DNA of 48,700 nt from positions 1-48,700 of the forward strand of contig JAKSCQ010000220.1 of assembly GCA_022360555.1 (NCBI GenBank). Reading direction: 5' to 3'. The translations under genes were made by a program, and so were the position numbers. This DNA is from Pseudomonadales bacterium (GTDB lineage: Bacteria > Pseudomonadota > Gammaproteobacteria > Pseudomonadales > Alcanivoracaceae). Every line of letters starts with the position of its first letter. Position 1 is the stretch's first letter. Of this stretch, positions 19,640 to 28,233 are shown piece by piece. Below the pieces are notes generated by a model. The model saw nothing but the letters and a program-made list of their open reading frames with translations, did no database searches and was not told the DNA's origin.

Positions 19640-19815
19640 TTATGCGCTGGGCGTGCCTTTCGGATTGGCCTAGTGTGAAAGTCGATGGCGCCTGAACGCA
19701 TGGCAGACTCCTGAGGTGGTGCCATCGGAACCACGACCTAAGGGGGGAATGCGATGTCTCCTTGCGTCGCAAACTTAGGCAGAATTAAGCACCAACCCTG
19801 GTTGGTGCTTTTTTT
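19640..19815 (+). ncRNA. Possible small RNA ending at a terminator
   Basis: The 330-bp gap between sixA and the kinase contains no coding frame I trust but is well structured. CGATGGC / GCCATCG (19683-19689, 19721-19727) and CCTAAG / CTTAGG (near 19737-19742 and 19774-19779) enclose further short pairs, and the segment ends in a strong terminator (19787-19815). No clear promoter was found, so this may instead be the 3' UTR of gpsA-sixA. It does not match 6S, 4.5S, tmRNA or RsmY/Z as I recall them. The 5' boundary is a guess. Confidence 0.35.
19787..19815 (+). terminator. Rho-independent terminator
   Basis: AAGCACCAAC / GTTGGTGCTT (19787-19796, 19801-19810) closes a CCTG loop and is followed by five more T. 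It ends plus-strand transcription from gpsA-sixA, or a small RNA, before the convergent kinase gene. Confidence 0.92.
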
Positions 19816-19891
19816 ATGCCTGCAAGACGGGAATGACACGCAGGGAAGTCGGGCTCTTCTTTTTGAAGAGCCCCTGTCCAGCAAGATCCTT

Positions 19892-21109
19892 TTAGCCGGT
19901 TTCCGTCTCCGGCCCCCAGGCCAGGCGTTCGATGGGTTCGCCGTCCGCCGCCACCAGGTTGAGCAGTATGGGAATCCGGCCCAGAAACTCCAGCCCTTCC
20001 GCCCGGCGCAGGTCGCGCAGGTACTGTTTTACCCGGCCGCTGATCCAGGGATGCAGTGTGGCCTTGATGGTGACCGCCTTGCAGCGGCTGCCGCGCTGCT
20101 GGTGCCAATCGAGCAGGGCGGAACGCAGCACCGGGAAGTGGGACTGGAACTGCTCGAAATCATCGGCCACCAGATAGATGTCGTACTGGTAAAGGCTGCC
20201 TCGCCAGCTCATTCCTGCCTTGGATTCCTTCAGGCGCAGTCTCGGTGCCAGGGGGGCAGTAAGCCCGCTTTCCTGGGGGCGGTAACGGGATTTGCCCTTG
20301 CTGTAGTGCTCCGGGGGTGGTGCCAGATCCGCCAGCGCTTCGATAACCGCATTGCCACTTTCCGGTCGGTCGGCAGGGCTTTTGGCCAGCAGTTGCCGGA
20401 TCAGCGGCTGGTAATGACGCAGTTTCAGCGGCAGCAGGGGGATCGGGTCGCGCAAATGGGCCAGGCCCATGCTGCCGCTATCCTCGGCCTTGTAGGGCGG
20501 TTCACCAGTGAGCATTTCATAAAACACGCAGCCCAGTGAGTAGAGGTCTGATTGTGGGGTGAGCCCCTGGGAGCGGTGCTGTTCCGGGCTCATGTACTTG
20601 GGGGTGCCCATGATGGTCCGGCTCTGGGTAACGCCGGAATCTCGCAGCACGTTGGCGGCGATTCCAAAATCCATCAGCAGGGCGGAGCCGTCGGCGCGGA
20701 ACAGTACATTGTCGGGTTTCACATCGCGGTGGATAAAGCCGTGCTGGCCGGCATAGTCCAGAGCGCTGGCCAACTGGCGCAGCACGGTTTCCGCGTCGGC
20801 AGGTTCCATGCCATTGTGGATGCGCTGTTTGAGGCTGCCACCGGTGACGTATTCCATGCTCAGGTAGTAGTAGCCCTCGTGCTCGCCCACATCGTAGACC
20901 GGCACAATGTGCGGGTGGTTGAGGCTGGCAACGGTGCGGGCTTCGTGCATGAAGCGCTCGGCAAATCGTGGTTCCAGGGCCAGAGAGGGGGTCAGGATCT
21001 TGATGGCGACCTGGCGTTCGAAAGAGTTCTGGGTGGCCAGGAACACATGGGCCATACCGCCCTTGCCAAGGCGTTCGGTGATGCGATAACCGGGGAGTCT
21101 GATAGCCAT
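19892..21109 (-). CDS. Hanks-type serine/threonine protein kinase
   Basis: 405-residue soluble kinase with an N-terminal catalytic domain (about 8-265). All key residues are present: glycine loop GKGGMAHVF, ATP lysine K37 in VAIKIL, helix-C E56, HRDVKPDN with D129 and N134, DFG (D147), GTPKYMSPEQ activation segment and SDLYSLGCVFYEML. The remaining ~130 residues are a basic/proline linker and a domain (about 300-405, YQYDIYLVADDFEQF onward) I do not recognise. There is no transmembrane segment or PASTA repeat, unlike PknB. It lies 40 bp after a stand-alone receiver gene on the same strand. No strong ribosome site precedes the ATG. Confidence 0.9.
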   Translation of the reverse strand: MAIRLPGYRITERLGKGGMAHVFLATQNSFERQVAIKILTPSLALEPRFAERFMHEARTVASLNHPHIVPVYDVGEHEGYYYLSMEYVTGGSLKQRIHNGMEPADAETVLRQLASALDYAGQHGFIHRDVKPDNVLFRADGSALLMDFGIAANVLRDSGVTQSRTIMGTPKYMSPEQHRSQGLTPQSDLYSLGCVFYEMLTGEPPYKAEDSGSMGLAHLRDPIPLLPLKLRHYQPLIRQLLAKSPADRPESGNAVIEALADLAPPPEHYSKGKSRYRPQESGLTAPLAPRLRLKESKAGMSWRGSLYQYDIYLVADDFEQFQSHFPVLRSALLDWHQQRGSRCKAVTIKATLHPWISGRVKQYLRDLRRAEGLEFLGRIPILLNLVAADGEPIERLAWGPETETG

Positions 21110-21149
21110 CGTTATTGTTATCGGGTCTTCCTGACCGTGCCGTGGTGAT

Positions 21150-21653
21150 TTATTCGGGTTGCTCGCCGTACATTGCCTTCATCTGCGCCTCGGACAAGCG
21201 GGCCCGGGCCAGTTTGGCCTCCAGCCGTTTTTTCTGCTGGTCCAGGCCGAGGAAAAAGCTGACCTTGCTTTGCAGTAACTGGGGGTCAATGGGCTTGAAC
21301 AGGTAGTCTACCGCACCACTGCGGTAACCCTGTTGCACAAAGCGGGTTTCCTTGGAGATGGCGGTCACAAAAATGATCGGCACATTCTGGGTGCGCTGAT
21401 GGGAGCGCATGATACCAGCTACTTCAAAGCCATCCATTTCCGGCATCTGCACGTCCAGCAACACCAGTGCATAGTCTTCCTTGAGCAGCTTCGCCAGGGC
21501 GGCATTGCCGCTGGTGACGCTGTCCAGATCACAGTCCAGGTCCTCGAGCACGACTTCCAGCGCCACCAGGTTCTGGGGGGTGTCATCCACCAGCAACACT
21601 TTGGAACGGGGCAGGTCGATACTGTCGTCGGGACTCTCGGCAGTGGCGCTCAT
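21150..21653 (-). CDS. Stand-alone receiver-domain response regulator
   Basis: 167 residues: a short acidic N-terminal tail, one REC domain (about 17-140) and a ~25-residue charged C-terminal helix (QKKRLEAKLARARLSEAQ). Acidic pocket D23-D24, phosphoacceptor D67 in LLDVQMPEMDG, switch T97 and K120 in FKPID are all present, so it should be phosphorylatable. There is no output domain and no histidine kinase nearby; the adjacent kinase is of Ser/Thr type. It follows the S4-like membrane-protein gene by 51 bp on the same strand. Confidence 0.9.
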   Translation of the reverse strand: MSATAESPDDSIDLPRSKVLLVDDTPQNLVALEVVLEDLDCDLDSVTSGNAALAKLLKEDYALVLLDVQMPEMDGFEVAGIMRSHQRTQNVPIIFVTAISKETRFVQQGYRSGAVDYLFKPIDPQLLQSKVSFFLGLDQQKKRLEAKLARARLSEAQMKAMYGEQPE

Positions 21654-21704
21654 CGTGTGATCCGGTTAACCATAAATCTGAGACTTTAATCCTAAACGAT
21701 AGTA

Positions 21705-22730
21705 TCAACTTTTTTCGGGGGCGTCTTGCTCTTCCAGCTTCCACTGCTGAACGGCAATCTGGGCTTTGACCTGCTCCAGCACGTCCAGAAGGGTGTCTCG
21801 AATCAGGCTGTCCAGTTGCTCCCCATTGCCCTTGGCGGCGCCGATCAAATCGTGCAGTAGCTGCTCAAGCTGCGGCCGGTTGGCAGGGGAGGCCAGGTCG
21901 TCCACCAACTGGTCCACAAAGGCGCTGCCGGTCTCGCGAACCGCATCTCCGAGCAGGGCAATGGCCCGCGGACCGGCCACGGGAATGGCCGCTAGCCGAC
22001 GCCCTGCCTGGGTGCGGGTGATGGACTCATCGGTCAGGTGGGCGAAATAGGTGGCCAGTTGGTCGCGGTACTGGCTGTGGCTTTTCTGGGTGGCAGTGGC
22101 AATACGAGCGGCGACGAAGCTGACCAGTTGCTCCTGCCGGGGGACCAGCACCTGGGATTCGATGCGGTGTAATAGCGGGCTGCCGCTGCCCAGTTCCTGC
22201 TGGGCGCCGCTGAGTACATTGATGACCACCCGATCCGAGATTTCCTCGACCACGATCCGGTAGTACTTGATGATCGTCTGGCCTAGCCAGGTCTGCGACA
22301 GGTCCACGATGCCCATGCGCTGCAGGCGTATCAGCAGGGATACCACCCGCAATACACGCAGCCAGCGGAAACTGCCCACGGGAATACAGCCCAGCAGGTC
22401 ATACCAGTGGGCGAAGGGGTAGAAGAACCAACGGTGGTAGCTCTTGCGGGCAATGGCCACGATCCAGCGGATCACGAATTCGGTCAGGTAGACCGCCACG
22501 AAACACAGGTCATAGAACAGAAAATCGCTGTGAATGGTGTCGCGGTAGAAGGCATGGAAGGCCGGCAGCCAGGTGGCCAGCAGGTTCTGTACGGGGGGCA
22601 CCTGGAACAGCCAGTCGAAAAGGATCAGGCCCAGGTTGAGAATCACCAGACCGATCATGAACAGATCGATGGCAAAACCGAGGGTGTCCAGATTGGCCCT
22701 GAGTTTCTCTGGATGAAGCCTGATCTTCAT
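21705..22730 (-). CDS. Voltage-sensor-like (Ion_trans S1-S4) membrane protein without visible pore
   Basis: 341 residues from ATG 22730, which lies 5 bp beyond the xthA stop; a GTG 27 bp upstream inside xthA is less likely. Hydrophobic segments at about 20-42, 70-94 and 103-118 are followed by FRWLRVLRVVSLLIRLQR, with R122, R125, R128, R135 and R138: the every-third-arginine pattern of an S4 voltage sensor. The preceding WYDLLGCIP and EFVIRW resemble S3 and S2. After S4 there are no S5, pore loop or S6. Residues 145-341 look cytoplasmic and helical, with a charged C-terminus. Annotations of relatives as ion transporters would rest on S1-S4 only. Confidence 0.75.
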   Translation of the reverse strand: MKIRLHPEKLRANLDTLGFAIDLFMIGLVILNLGLILFDWLFQVPPVQNLLATWLPAFHAFYRDTIHSDFLFYDLCFVAVYLTEFVIRWIVAIARKSYHRWFFYPFAHWYDLLGCIPVGSFRWLRVLRVVSLLIRLQRMGIVDLSQTWLGQTIIKYYRIVVEEISDRVVINVLSGAQQELGSGSPLLHRIESQVLVPRQEQLVSFVAARIATATQKSHSQYRDQLATYFAHLTDESITRTQAGRRLAAIPVAGPRAIALLGDAVRETGSAFVDQLVDDLASPANRPQLEQLLHDLIGAAKGNGEQLDSLIRDTLLDVLEQVKAQIAVQQWKLEEQDAPEKS

Positions 22731-22735
22731 GCCGC

Positions 22736-23551
22736 TCAGCCGTTGAACCGTGCCCACACCGGGCAGTGGTCGGAGGGTTTTTCCATGCTGCGGATATCGT
22801 AGTCGACGCCGGTGGTGTCCAGCTTCTCCAGCAGGGGGCGGCTGGCCAGTACGGTGTCAATGCGCAGGCCGCGACGTGGCTCGCGTTCGAAGCCGCGAGA
22901 GCGGTAGTCGAACCAGGAGAAGATATCATTGGTTTCCGGGTTCTGGTGGCGGAAGGTGTCCACCAGGCCCCAGCCGATCAGGCGCTCCCACCATTCCCGC
23001 TCTTCTGGCAGGAAGCTGGTCTTGCCTTCGCGCAACCAGCGCTTGCGATTGGCTTCGCCGATACCAATGTCCCGGTCCGTGGAGGAAATATTGAAATCCC
23101 CCATTACTGCCACTTGCTGCTCCGGTTGCAGACGGGTTTCCAGGTAGGTTTGCAGGTCTTCGTAAAATTTCTTTTTGGCCGGAAATTTTACCGGGTGATC
23201 ACGATTTTCCCCCTGGGGGAAGTAACCATTGAGCACGGTGATAGGGGTGCCGTCTTTGTGACGCAGGGTGCCGATGATCATGCGCCGCTGGGCATCGTCG
23301 TCATCGGTGGGAAAACCGTATTCCACGGATTCCAGTGGCTCACGGGTGATCAATGCCACCCCGTAATGGCCTTTCTGCCCGAAATAGTAGGGGTGATAAC
23401 CCATGTCACGAACGGCCTGTTCGGGGAATTCCGGGTCGTGGACCTTGGTTTCCTGAAGGCCGATCAGGGCCGGTTGGTACTTGTCGATCACGGCCTGCAA
23501 CTGGTGCAGGCGCGCGCGAATGCCATTGATATTGAATGAAATCAGGGTCAT
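22736..23551 (-). CDS. xthA: Exodeoxyribonuclease III
   Basis: AP endonuclease / 3'-5' exonuclease of base-excision repair, 271 residues (E. coli 268). It begins [15 protein letters not shown] and shows LIGLQETKV (metal Glu), NGYFPQG, MGDFNIS (catalytic Asp and Asn), RIDTVLAS and the C-terminal catalytic [10 protein letters not shown] 23551 has GGAGG (complement of 23556-23560) 4 nt upstream. The frame stays open a further 287 codons upstream, but that sequence is the antisense of the divergent hydrolase. It is the first gene of a minus-strand run with the S4-like, receiver and kinase genes. Confidence 0.96.
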   Translation of the reverse strand: MTLISFNINGIRARLHQLQAVIDKYQPALIGLQETKVHDPEFPEQAVRDMGYHPYYFGQKGHYGVALITREPLESVEYGFPTDDDDAQRRMIIGTLRHKDGTPITVLNGYFPQGENRDHPVKFPAKKKFYEDLQTYLETRLQPEQQVAVMGDFNISSTDRDIGIGEANRKRWLREGKTSFLPEEREWWERLIGWGLVDTFRHQNPETNDIFSWFDYRSRGFEREPRRGLRIDTVLASRPLLEKLDTTGVDYDIRSMEKPSDHCPVWARFNG

Positions 23552-23683
23552 AGCGCCTCCTTGATCGCGCAATTGTACACGAATACCAATAGGCAAAGGC
23601 AGGCAAGGATATGGCGCTTTCGGACATGGCTTGAGGTCAACAGATGCCGCTATGATGTGTCTTTTTTCGCCACGGGAGACATC

Positions 23684-24499
23684 ATGTCTGCAGTTTCCGG
23701 TCAGAAACAGGTTCTGGCGTTTGCCCACGCCAACGGCATACCCGGCCACAGCTACGATACCTTTCTGGCGCCTTTGCGTGATGAATACGACCTCTTTGTG
23801 GTGGACCGGGTCGGGCACGACCCGGCCTATCCGGTGGATGCCCAGTGGCACAGCCTCAGCCTGGAGCTGGAGGCCCAGCTGGCGGATTTTCCCAAACCGA
23901 TTGTGGGCGCTGGTCATTCGCTGGGGGCGGTGCTCATGTACCTGGTGGCCCAGCGTCATCCGCAGTGGTTTTCCTCCCTGGTCATGCTGGACCCGCCGAT
24001 GATGAACGGTTGGCAGGGCGTGATGATTGATCTGGCCAAGCTGGCTGGACAGGTGGACCGGGTGACGCCGGCGGGCAAGAGCCAGGGGCGGCTGGATTTC
24101 TGGCCGGACTGGGAATCGGTGGAAAGCTATTTCCAGTCCCGCGGGTTGTTCCGCGCCTTTGATCCCCGCTGTCTCCAGGATTACCTCAAGGCTGGGCTGG
24201 AACCCTGGCAAGGGGGCTGGCGTCTGCGCTTCCGGCCGGAGGTGGAAGTGGCCATTTTCCGCCACACGCCCACCGCCGCCACCCGGCTGCCCAGGCTGAA
24301 AGTGCCCGGCGCCATTGTCACCGGTCGCGGCTCCCCGTCGCCTTTCCTGCATAGCGCCAAGCGTATTGCGCGCCGTCACCGGATGCTCCATCGCATTGCC
24401 GAGGGCAGCCACATGTATCCGCTGGAAAAACCGGAGGCTACGCTGGCGCTATTTCGGGAATTGCTGACTGAACTGGAGCCTCGCGAGGTCAGCGCATGA
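23684..24499 (+). CDS. Alpha/beta hydrolase
   Basis: 271 residues from ATG 23684 (GGGAG at 23674-23678); the upstream in-frame ATG at 23561 has no ribosome site and would overlap the xthA control region. The oxyanion-hole segment is [14 protein letters not shown] and the nucleophile elbow is GAGHSLGA with S79. The catalytic His is probably in [13 protein letters not shown] near the C-terminus. Substrate unknown. It overlaps a second alpha/beta hydrolase by 4 bp (ATGA); the two are only distantly similar, so this is not a recent duplication. Confidence 0.85.
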   Translation: MSAVSGQKQVLAFAHANGIPGHSYDTFLAPLRDEYDLFVVDRVGHDPAYPVDAQWHSLSLELEAQLADFPKPIVGAGHSLGAVLMYLVAQRHPQWFSSLVMLDPPMMNGWQGVMIDLAKLAGQVDRVTPAGKSQGRLDFWPDWESVESYFQSRGLFRAFDPRCLQDYLKAGLEPWQGGWRLRFRPEVEVAIFRHTPTAATRLPRLKVPGAIVTGRGSPSPFLHSAKRIARRHRMLHRIAEGSHMYPLEKPEATLALFRELLTELEPREVSA

Positions 24500-25347
24500 A
24501 AGCACACGAACGGCAGTTTCAGATTCATGGTCAGACCTTCGCGGCCCTGCAGTGGGAGGGAGAAGGTGAACCGGTGCTGGCCCTGCATGGCTGGTTGGAT
24601 AATGCCGCCTCGTTCGTGCCCCTGGCCCGGCGGTGGCATCGGCCCATGGTGGCGCTGGATTTTTCCGGCCATGGTCATTCCGATCATCGACCGGATCATG
24701 TGGTCACTCACCTGGTCGATCATGTGCGCGACGTTCTGGCGGTGGCCGATGAGCTGGGCTGGCAACGCTTTACCCTCATGGGGCACTCCATGGGGGCAGG
24801 TATCGCCTGCCTGTTCGCCGCCGCCTGCCCGGAACGAGTGTCCCGCCTGGTGCTAATTGAAGGGCTGGGGCCGCCCACCACCAAAGGGGAAGAGGTGGGC
24901 AAGACCCTGCGTCAGGCACTGGACGACATGGCTGCGCTGCCGACCAAGAAGAAGCCGGTGTATGCCGAGATCGCCGATGCCATTGAAGCGCGCACCAAGG
25001 GTTTTGGTGGTCTCAGCCACGAGGCTTCGGCCCTGTTGGTAGAGCGGGGGTTGATGGCGGTTGAGGGGGGCTGGACCTGGCGCGCTGACAGCCGCTTGCG
25101 CCTCACCTCCTCGCTGCGCCTGACCGAGGAACAGGTGCAGGGGTTTCTGCAGGCAATCCAGGCACCGGTATGCCTGATCGTCGGGCAGCAGGGCATGGGC
25201 GGCAACGGCATGTTCGACCACCGGCTGCAGTGGGTGAAGGACATCCAGGTGATCAGACTGGAAGGGCGCCATCACTTGCATATGGAGTCGCCGGCTGAGG
25301 TCGGGGAAGCGATCGAGGCTTTTCTCGACAGCCATCAGCCGGACTGA
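24496..25347 (+). CDS. Alpha/beta hydrolase
   Basis: 283 residues with the canonical fold: oxyanion segment LALHGWLDNAASF (28-40), LDFSGHGHSD, nucleophile S98 in MGHSMGAGIA, and the catalytic His in RLEGRHHLHMESP near the C-terminus. It resembles the large group annotated as alpha/beta-fold esterases (serine hydrolase-like/MhpC type); substrate not deducible. Translationally coupled to the previous hydrolase. Confidence 0.87.
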   Translation: MKAHERQFQIHGQTFAALQWEGEGEPVLALHGWLDNAASFVPLARRWHRPMVALDFSGHGHSDHRPDHVVTHLVDHVRDVLAVADELGWQRFTLMGHSMGAGIACLFAAACPERVSRLVLIEGLGPPTTKGEEVGKTLRQALDDMAALPTKKKPVYAEIADAIEARTKGFGGLSHEASALLVERGLMAVEGGWTWRADSRLRLTSSLRLTEEQVQGFLQAIQAPVCLIVGQQGMGGNGMFDHRLQWVKDIQVIRLEGRHHLHMESPAEVGEAIEAFLDSHQPD

Positions 25348-25448
25348 CCAAAAGCACCAGCACCGTCGACAGCCTTGGCCAAAGTGTCATGGTGCCATCC
25401 ATTGGCTCCTCGTTAAGCTGCGAAAAACAGAATGCGAGGAGCTCAATA

Positions 25449-25910
25449 ATGAAAGTGGTCGAGGCTGCATCGTTGCAGGAATTCGTGGGCAAGGAACTGG
25501 GTACGTCAGACTGGTTCCAGATAGACCAGGACCGCATTAACGCCTTTGCCGATGCCACCCTGGACCACCAGTACATCCATGTGGACCCGGAGCAGGCCAA
25601 AAACACGCCTTTCGGTACCACCATCGCGCACGGCTATCTCACCCTGTCACTACTGCCGTACCTGCAGGCGTCCATTGATGACTTCCTGATGCCGCGCGGC
25701 ATGAAGATGGCCATGAATTACGGCTTCGACAAGCTGCGTTTCATGGCGCCGGTGAAGGAAGGCAAGCGGATTCGCGCGGTAGCCACTCTGCTTGATGCCA
25801 CCGAAAAACGCGACGGACAGTGGCTGCTGAAATTTTCCTTCAGCGTGGAAATCGAAGGCGAAGACAAGCCGGCATTGATCGCTGAATGGTTGCTGATGTA
25901 TTTCGTCTGA
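25449..25910 (+). CDS. MaoC-like (R)-specific enoyl-CoA hydratase family protein
   Basis: 153 residues, single hot-dog domain. The hydratase-2 motif is present as DATLDHQYIHVDPEQAKNTPFG..IAHGYLTLSLLP, with the catalytic Asp and His in the DHQYIH segment. FGFDKLRFMAPV-like NYGFDKLRFMAPVKEG is typical of the NodN/MaoC subgroup. Such proteins hydrate trans-2-enoyl-CoA in fatty-acid or polyester metabolism; the actual substrate is not known. AGGAG (25437-25441) is 7 nt before ATG 25449. It is separated by 101 bp from the hydrolase pair. Confidence 0.9.
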   Translation: MKVVEAASLQEFVGKELGTSDWFQIDQDRINAFADATLDHQYIHVDPEQAKNTPFGTTIAHGYLTLSLLPYLQASIDDFLMPRGMKMAMNYGFDKLRFMAPVKEGKRIRAVATLLDATEKRDGQWLLKFSFSVEIEGEDKPALIAEWLLMYFV

Positions 25911-26068
25911 TCCTCTTTCCTGGTCGGGTTCGGTGTTTGTGCCGCCGGGCCCGCTTTGATCAGGGGCGGGCCGTGGCCCGGCCCCGTCTTTTTCGCCGTG
26001 GTGAGGAGCAATACCGGCGACACCCTTTTTCTAGAAAATGTCAATAACTCACTGATTTCCCTCATTTT

Positions 26069-26114
26069 GAAAGTGCCGACTTTCGCGATTGATGCTGGAA
26101 ATGCACCGCATTTC
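26069..26114. promoter_or_regulatory. Two short palindromes upstream of the CHSQG hydrolase
   Basis: GAAAGT-GCCG-ACTTTC (26069-26084) and GAAATGC-ACC-GCATTTC (26098-26114) lie 29 bp apart, centre to centre, in the AT-richer gap before 26197. Similar sequence and helical spacing would fit a pair of operators, or two RNA hairpins in the leader. Confidence 0.35.
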
Positions 26115-26196
26115 GACGTACTGTTAAGCCATCTCTGCTATTTTTGTCGTAGCTGCCGGCCCCGGGCCATGGCCGCTACTCGACCTGGGCATACCC

Positions 26197-27150
26197 ATGT
26201 GGCATCGCACCCGACAGTGGCTTCGTCGCCTGGTGGACAATCGCTCCGCCATTCGCCGCGATATTCGGCTGAGCCTGACCCATGCCGCGGATATTCCGCG
26301 CATGGTCTGGCCGTTGGGGCGTGAACCGGGGATCCGCTCGGAGCTGTCCTGGTCGTCCTATGCCAGCCGTGGTGACGCGTTGCTGTCACTGGCCCAGCTA
26401 CTGGTGCCGGCCACCCGGGAATCCGTTAGCCAGGGAACCCTGGTTTGCCATCCGTCCCGCGCCACCCGCGAAATCACCAGCTCGCGCTGGTTTTTCATTA
26501 ACGGTATGGGGACGGCCGCGCCGGTGGCCATACTCAATGCCAGTGAAATTGCGCGCCTGTTCCAGCGGCCTGTCCACCTGATCCATACCCCCACCTGGGG
26601 GCTGGTGCGGGATGTGGCCGAATCTATTACCGCGCGCACCCTGCGCAAGGACGGCAAACTGTCCAGACCCGCGCTGAACATTCTGGTAGAGGCACTGGAA
26701 AAGAATGATCAGGTAGTGCTGGTCTGTCACTCCCAGGGCACCATCGTTGCCAGTTACATCGTGCGCAAGCTGCTGCGTAATCCCCATGCCCGCCCTTTGG
26801 TAAAGAAGCTGGAAATCTATTGCATCGGCGGGGTGGCGGACAGCCTGGAAATCGACCCACAACTGACCCTGGCGGCGGGGCACCCGGTGCCCTATGTGGA
26901 GCATTTTGCCAATGGCCGGGACTACCTGGCACAGATCGGCATCCTGTCCCATCTGGACAGCACGGCCGGCAAGGTCTACTGCCTGGCTGACCGGCCGGGC
27001 CACTTGTTGAACGAACATTATTTGCCTGCCATTGCGCGGGGGGATTTCTGCCAGCGCCGCTCCCGGTTGTACGGCTATGTCCGGGGCAGGGAGCCGGGCC
27101 CGAAAGGGGCGCTGTCAGTGGCGACTAGGGAAATGGGGGCACATGGATAA
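26197..27150 (+). CDS. Alpha/beta hydrolase-like protein with CHSQG elbow
   Basis: 317 residues with no membrane segment or signal peptide. WFFINGMGTAAP (about 100-110) looks like an oxyanion loop, and VVLVCHSQGTIVASYI places a nucleophile S179 in a GxSxG-like CHSQG elbow, as in DUF676/lipase-like hydrolases. The family is not otherwise recognised. The start is uncertain: ATG 26197 has no good ribosome site. The 3' end overlaps the receiver/GGDEF gene by 8 bp, so the two are coupled. Confidence 0.7.
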   Translation: MWHRTRQWLRRLVDNRSAIRRDIRLSLTHAADIPRMVWPLGREPGIRSELSWSSYASRGDALLSLAQLLVPATRESVSQGTLVCHPSRATREITSSRWFFINGMGTAAPVAILNASEIARLFQRPVHLIHTPTWGLVRDVAESITARTLRKDGKLSRPALNILVEALEKNDQVVLVCHSQGTIVASYIVRKLLRNPHARPLVKKLEIYCIGGVADSLEIDPQLTLAAGHPVPYVEHFANGRDYLAQIGILSHLDSTAGKVYCLADRPGHLLNEHYLPAIARGDFCQRRSRLYGYVRGREPGPKGALSVATREMGAHG

Positions 27151-28231
27151 ATCGGATAAACCGCTGCTGCTATTTGTCGATGACTCCAAGGTCATGCGCA
27201 TGGCGGCAGACAAGATGCTGGGCGGGACCTTCCAGGTGGAAGTGGCCGAAAACGGCGTCCAGGCCTGGGAGATGATCTGCCACAACCCGGCGATCAGTGT
27301 GGTGTTCTCTGACCTGGCCATGCCGGAAATGGATGGCTTCGAGTTGCTCAAGACCATTCGCACCAGCGACGAAGAGGGTATCGCCGGCCTGCCGGTGATC
27401 ATTGTCACCGGGGCGGAAAACGACGAAGAGGCCCGGGCGGAAGCCCTGCGCCTGGGCGGCACCGATTTTATCAGCAAGCCGTTCAATTCCACCGACCTGC
27501 TGGCCCGGGCACGTGCCCATGCGAACTACCAGCAGGAACGCAAGGAACTGGCCAAACAGGCGATGATCGACCCGCTCACCCGGCTGGGCAATCGTCGCTA
27601 TCTCCAACACCGGATGAAACAAGAACTGGCACTGGCCACGCGCCAGCAGTATCCGCTATCCGTGGTGCAACTGGAGGTTTACCAATTCAATCAACTTTTC
27701 GTACAGCTTGGTAAACGCCGAACCGATATGCTGCTGATGAAAATGGCCCAGTCGTTGCGCAGTGTGGTGCGCAAGGAAGATTCCCTGGCTCGTAGCAGCG
27801 TGGCGCAGTTTACCGTGCTGTTGCCCAGCGCAGGGCCTTCGGGCGCGGCCCGTTTTGTTGAACGCATGCTCAAGGTCAGCGACAAGCTGGCCTTCCAGTT
27901 TCGTGGGCAGGTACAGCGCCTGCCGCTCAGCGTGGTGATACACGCGCCCAGCTTGCATACGGGCATGATGCCGCGGCAGGTTCAGACAATTCTGGATGAA
28001 CGAATGAAGGAAGCGCGTCGCCGGGGCCCGGGCACCGTCCTGGGGGAAGGGGCAGACACCAGCTTGTCCCGGGACAAAGACACGCCTGCCTTGACGATTG
28101 AACAGGCGCTTTCCCTGCTACGGGCCGGCAAGACCCGTGTGGTGATGAATGCGCTGCCGGATTTAAAGCGCCAGCTTGCCCCGTTGCTGCAATTGATGAA
28201 GCAGTCGGCAAGAAGCCAGGAGACAGTGTAG
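27143..28231 (+). CDS. Response regulator with degenerate GGDEF domain, I-site intact
   Basis: 362 residues. The N-terminal REC domain (about 7-128) has D13-D14, phosphoacceptor D57, T90 and K113. The GGDEF-type domain (about 140-310) starts with the expected DPLTRLGNRRYL, but the signature is SVAQF (219-223) instead of GGDEF, losing the metal and catalytic acids, so cyclase activity is unlikely. The inhibitory-site motif RxxD is kept as RKED (210-213) at the usual distance, suggesting it may bind c-di-GMP. The remaining ~50 residues (TIEQALSLLRAGKTRVV) form a helical tail. ATG 27143 lies inside the end of the preceding hydrolase; the DUF2505 gene follows after 2 bp. Confidence 0.88.
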   Translation: MDKSDKPLLLFVDDSKVMRMAADKMLGGTFQVEVAENGVQAWEMICHNPAISVVFSDLAMPEMDGFELLKTIRTSDEEGIAGLPVIIVTGAENDEEARAEALRLGGTDFISKPFNSTDLLARARAHANYQQERKELAKQAMIDPLTRLGNRRYLQHRMKQELALATRQQYPLSVVQLEVYQFNQLFVQLGKRRTDMLLMKMAQSLRSVVRKEDSLARSSVAQFTVLLPSAGPSGAARFVERMLKVSDKLAFQFRGQVQRLPLSVVIHAPSLHTGMMPRQVQTILDERMKEARRRGPGTVLGEGADTSLSRDKDTPALTIEQALSLLRAGKTRVVMNALPDLKRQLAPLLQLMKQSARSQETV

Positions 28232-28233
28232 TT

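Noticed and set aside
19892-21653. Phage-defence kinase system
   Set aside because: No nuclease, toxin or mobile-element context; the neighbours are housekeeping and signalling genes.
23552-24412. Long N-terminal extension of xthA
   Set aside because: It would run antisense through the hydrolase gene; the 271-aa start has a good ribosome site and family length.
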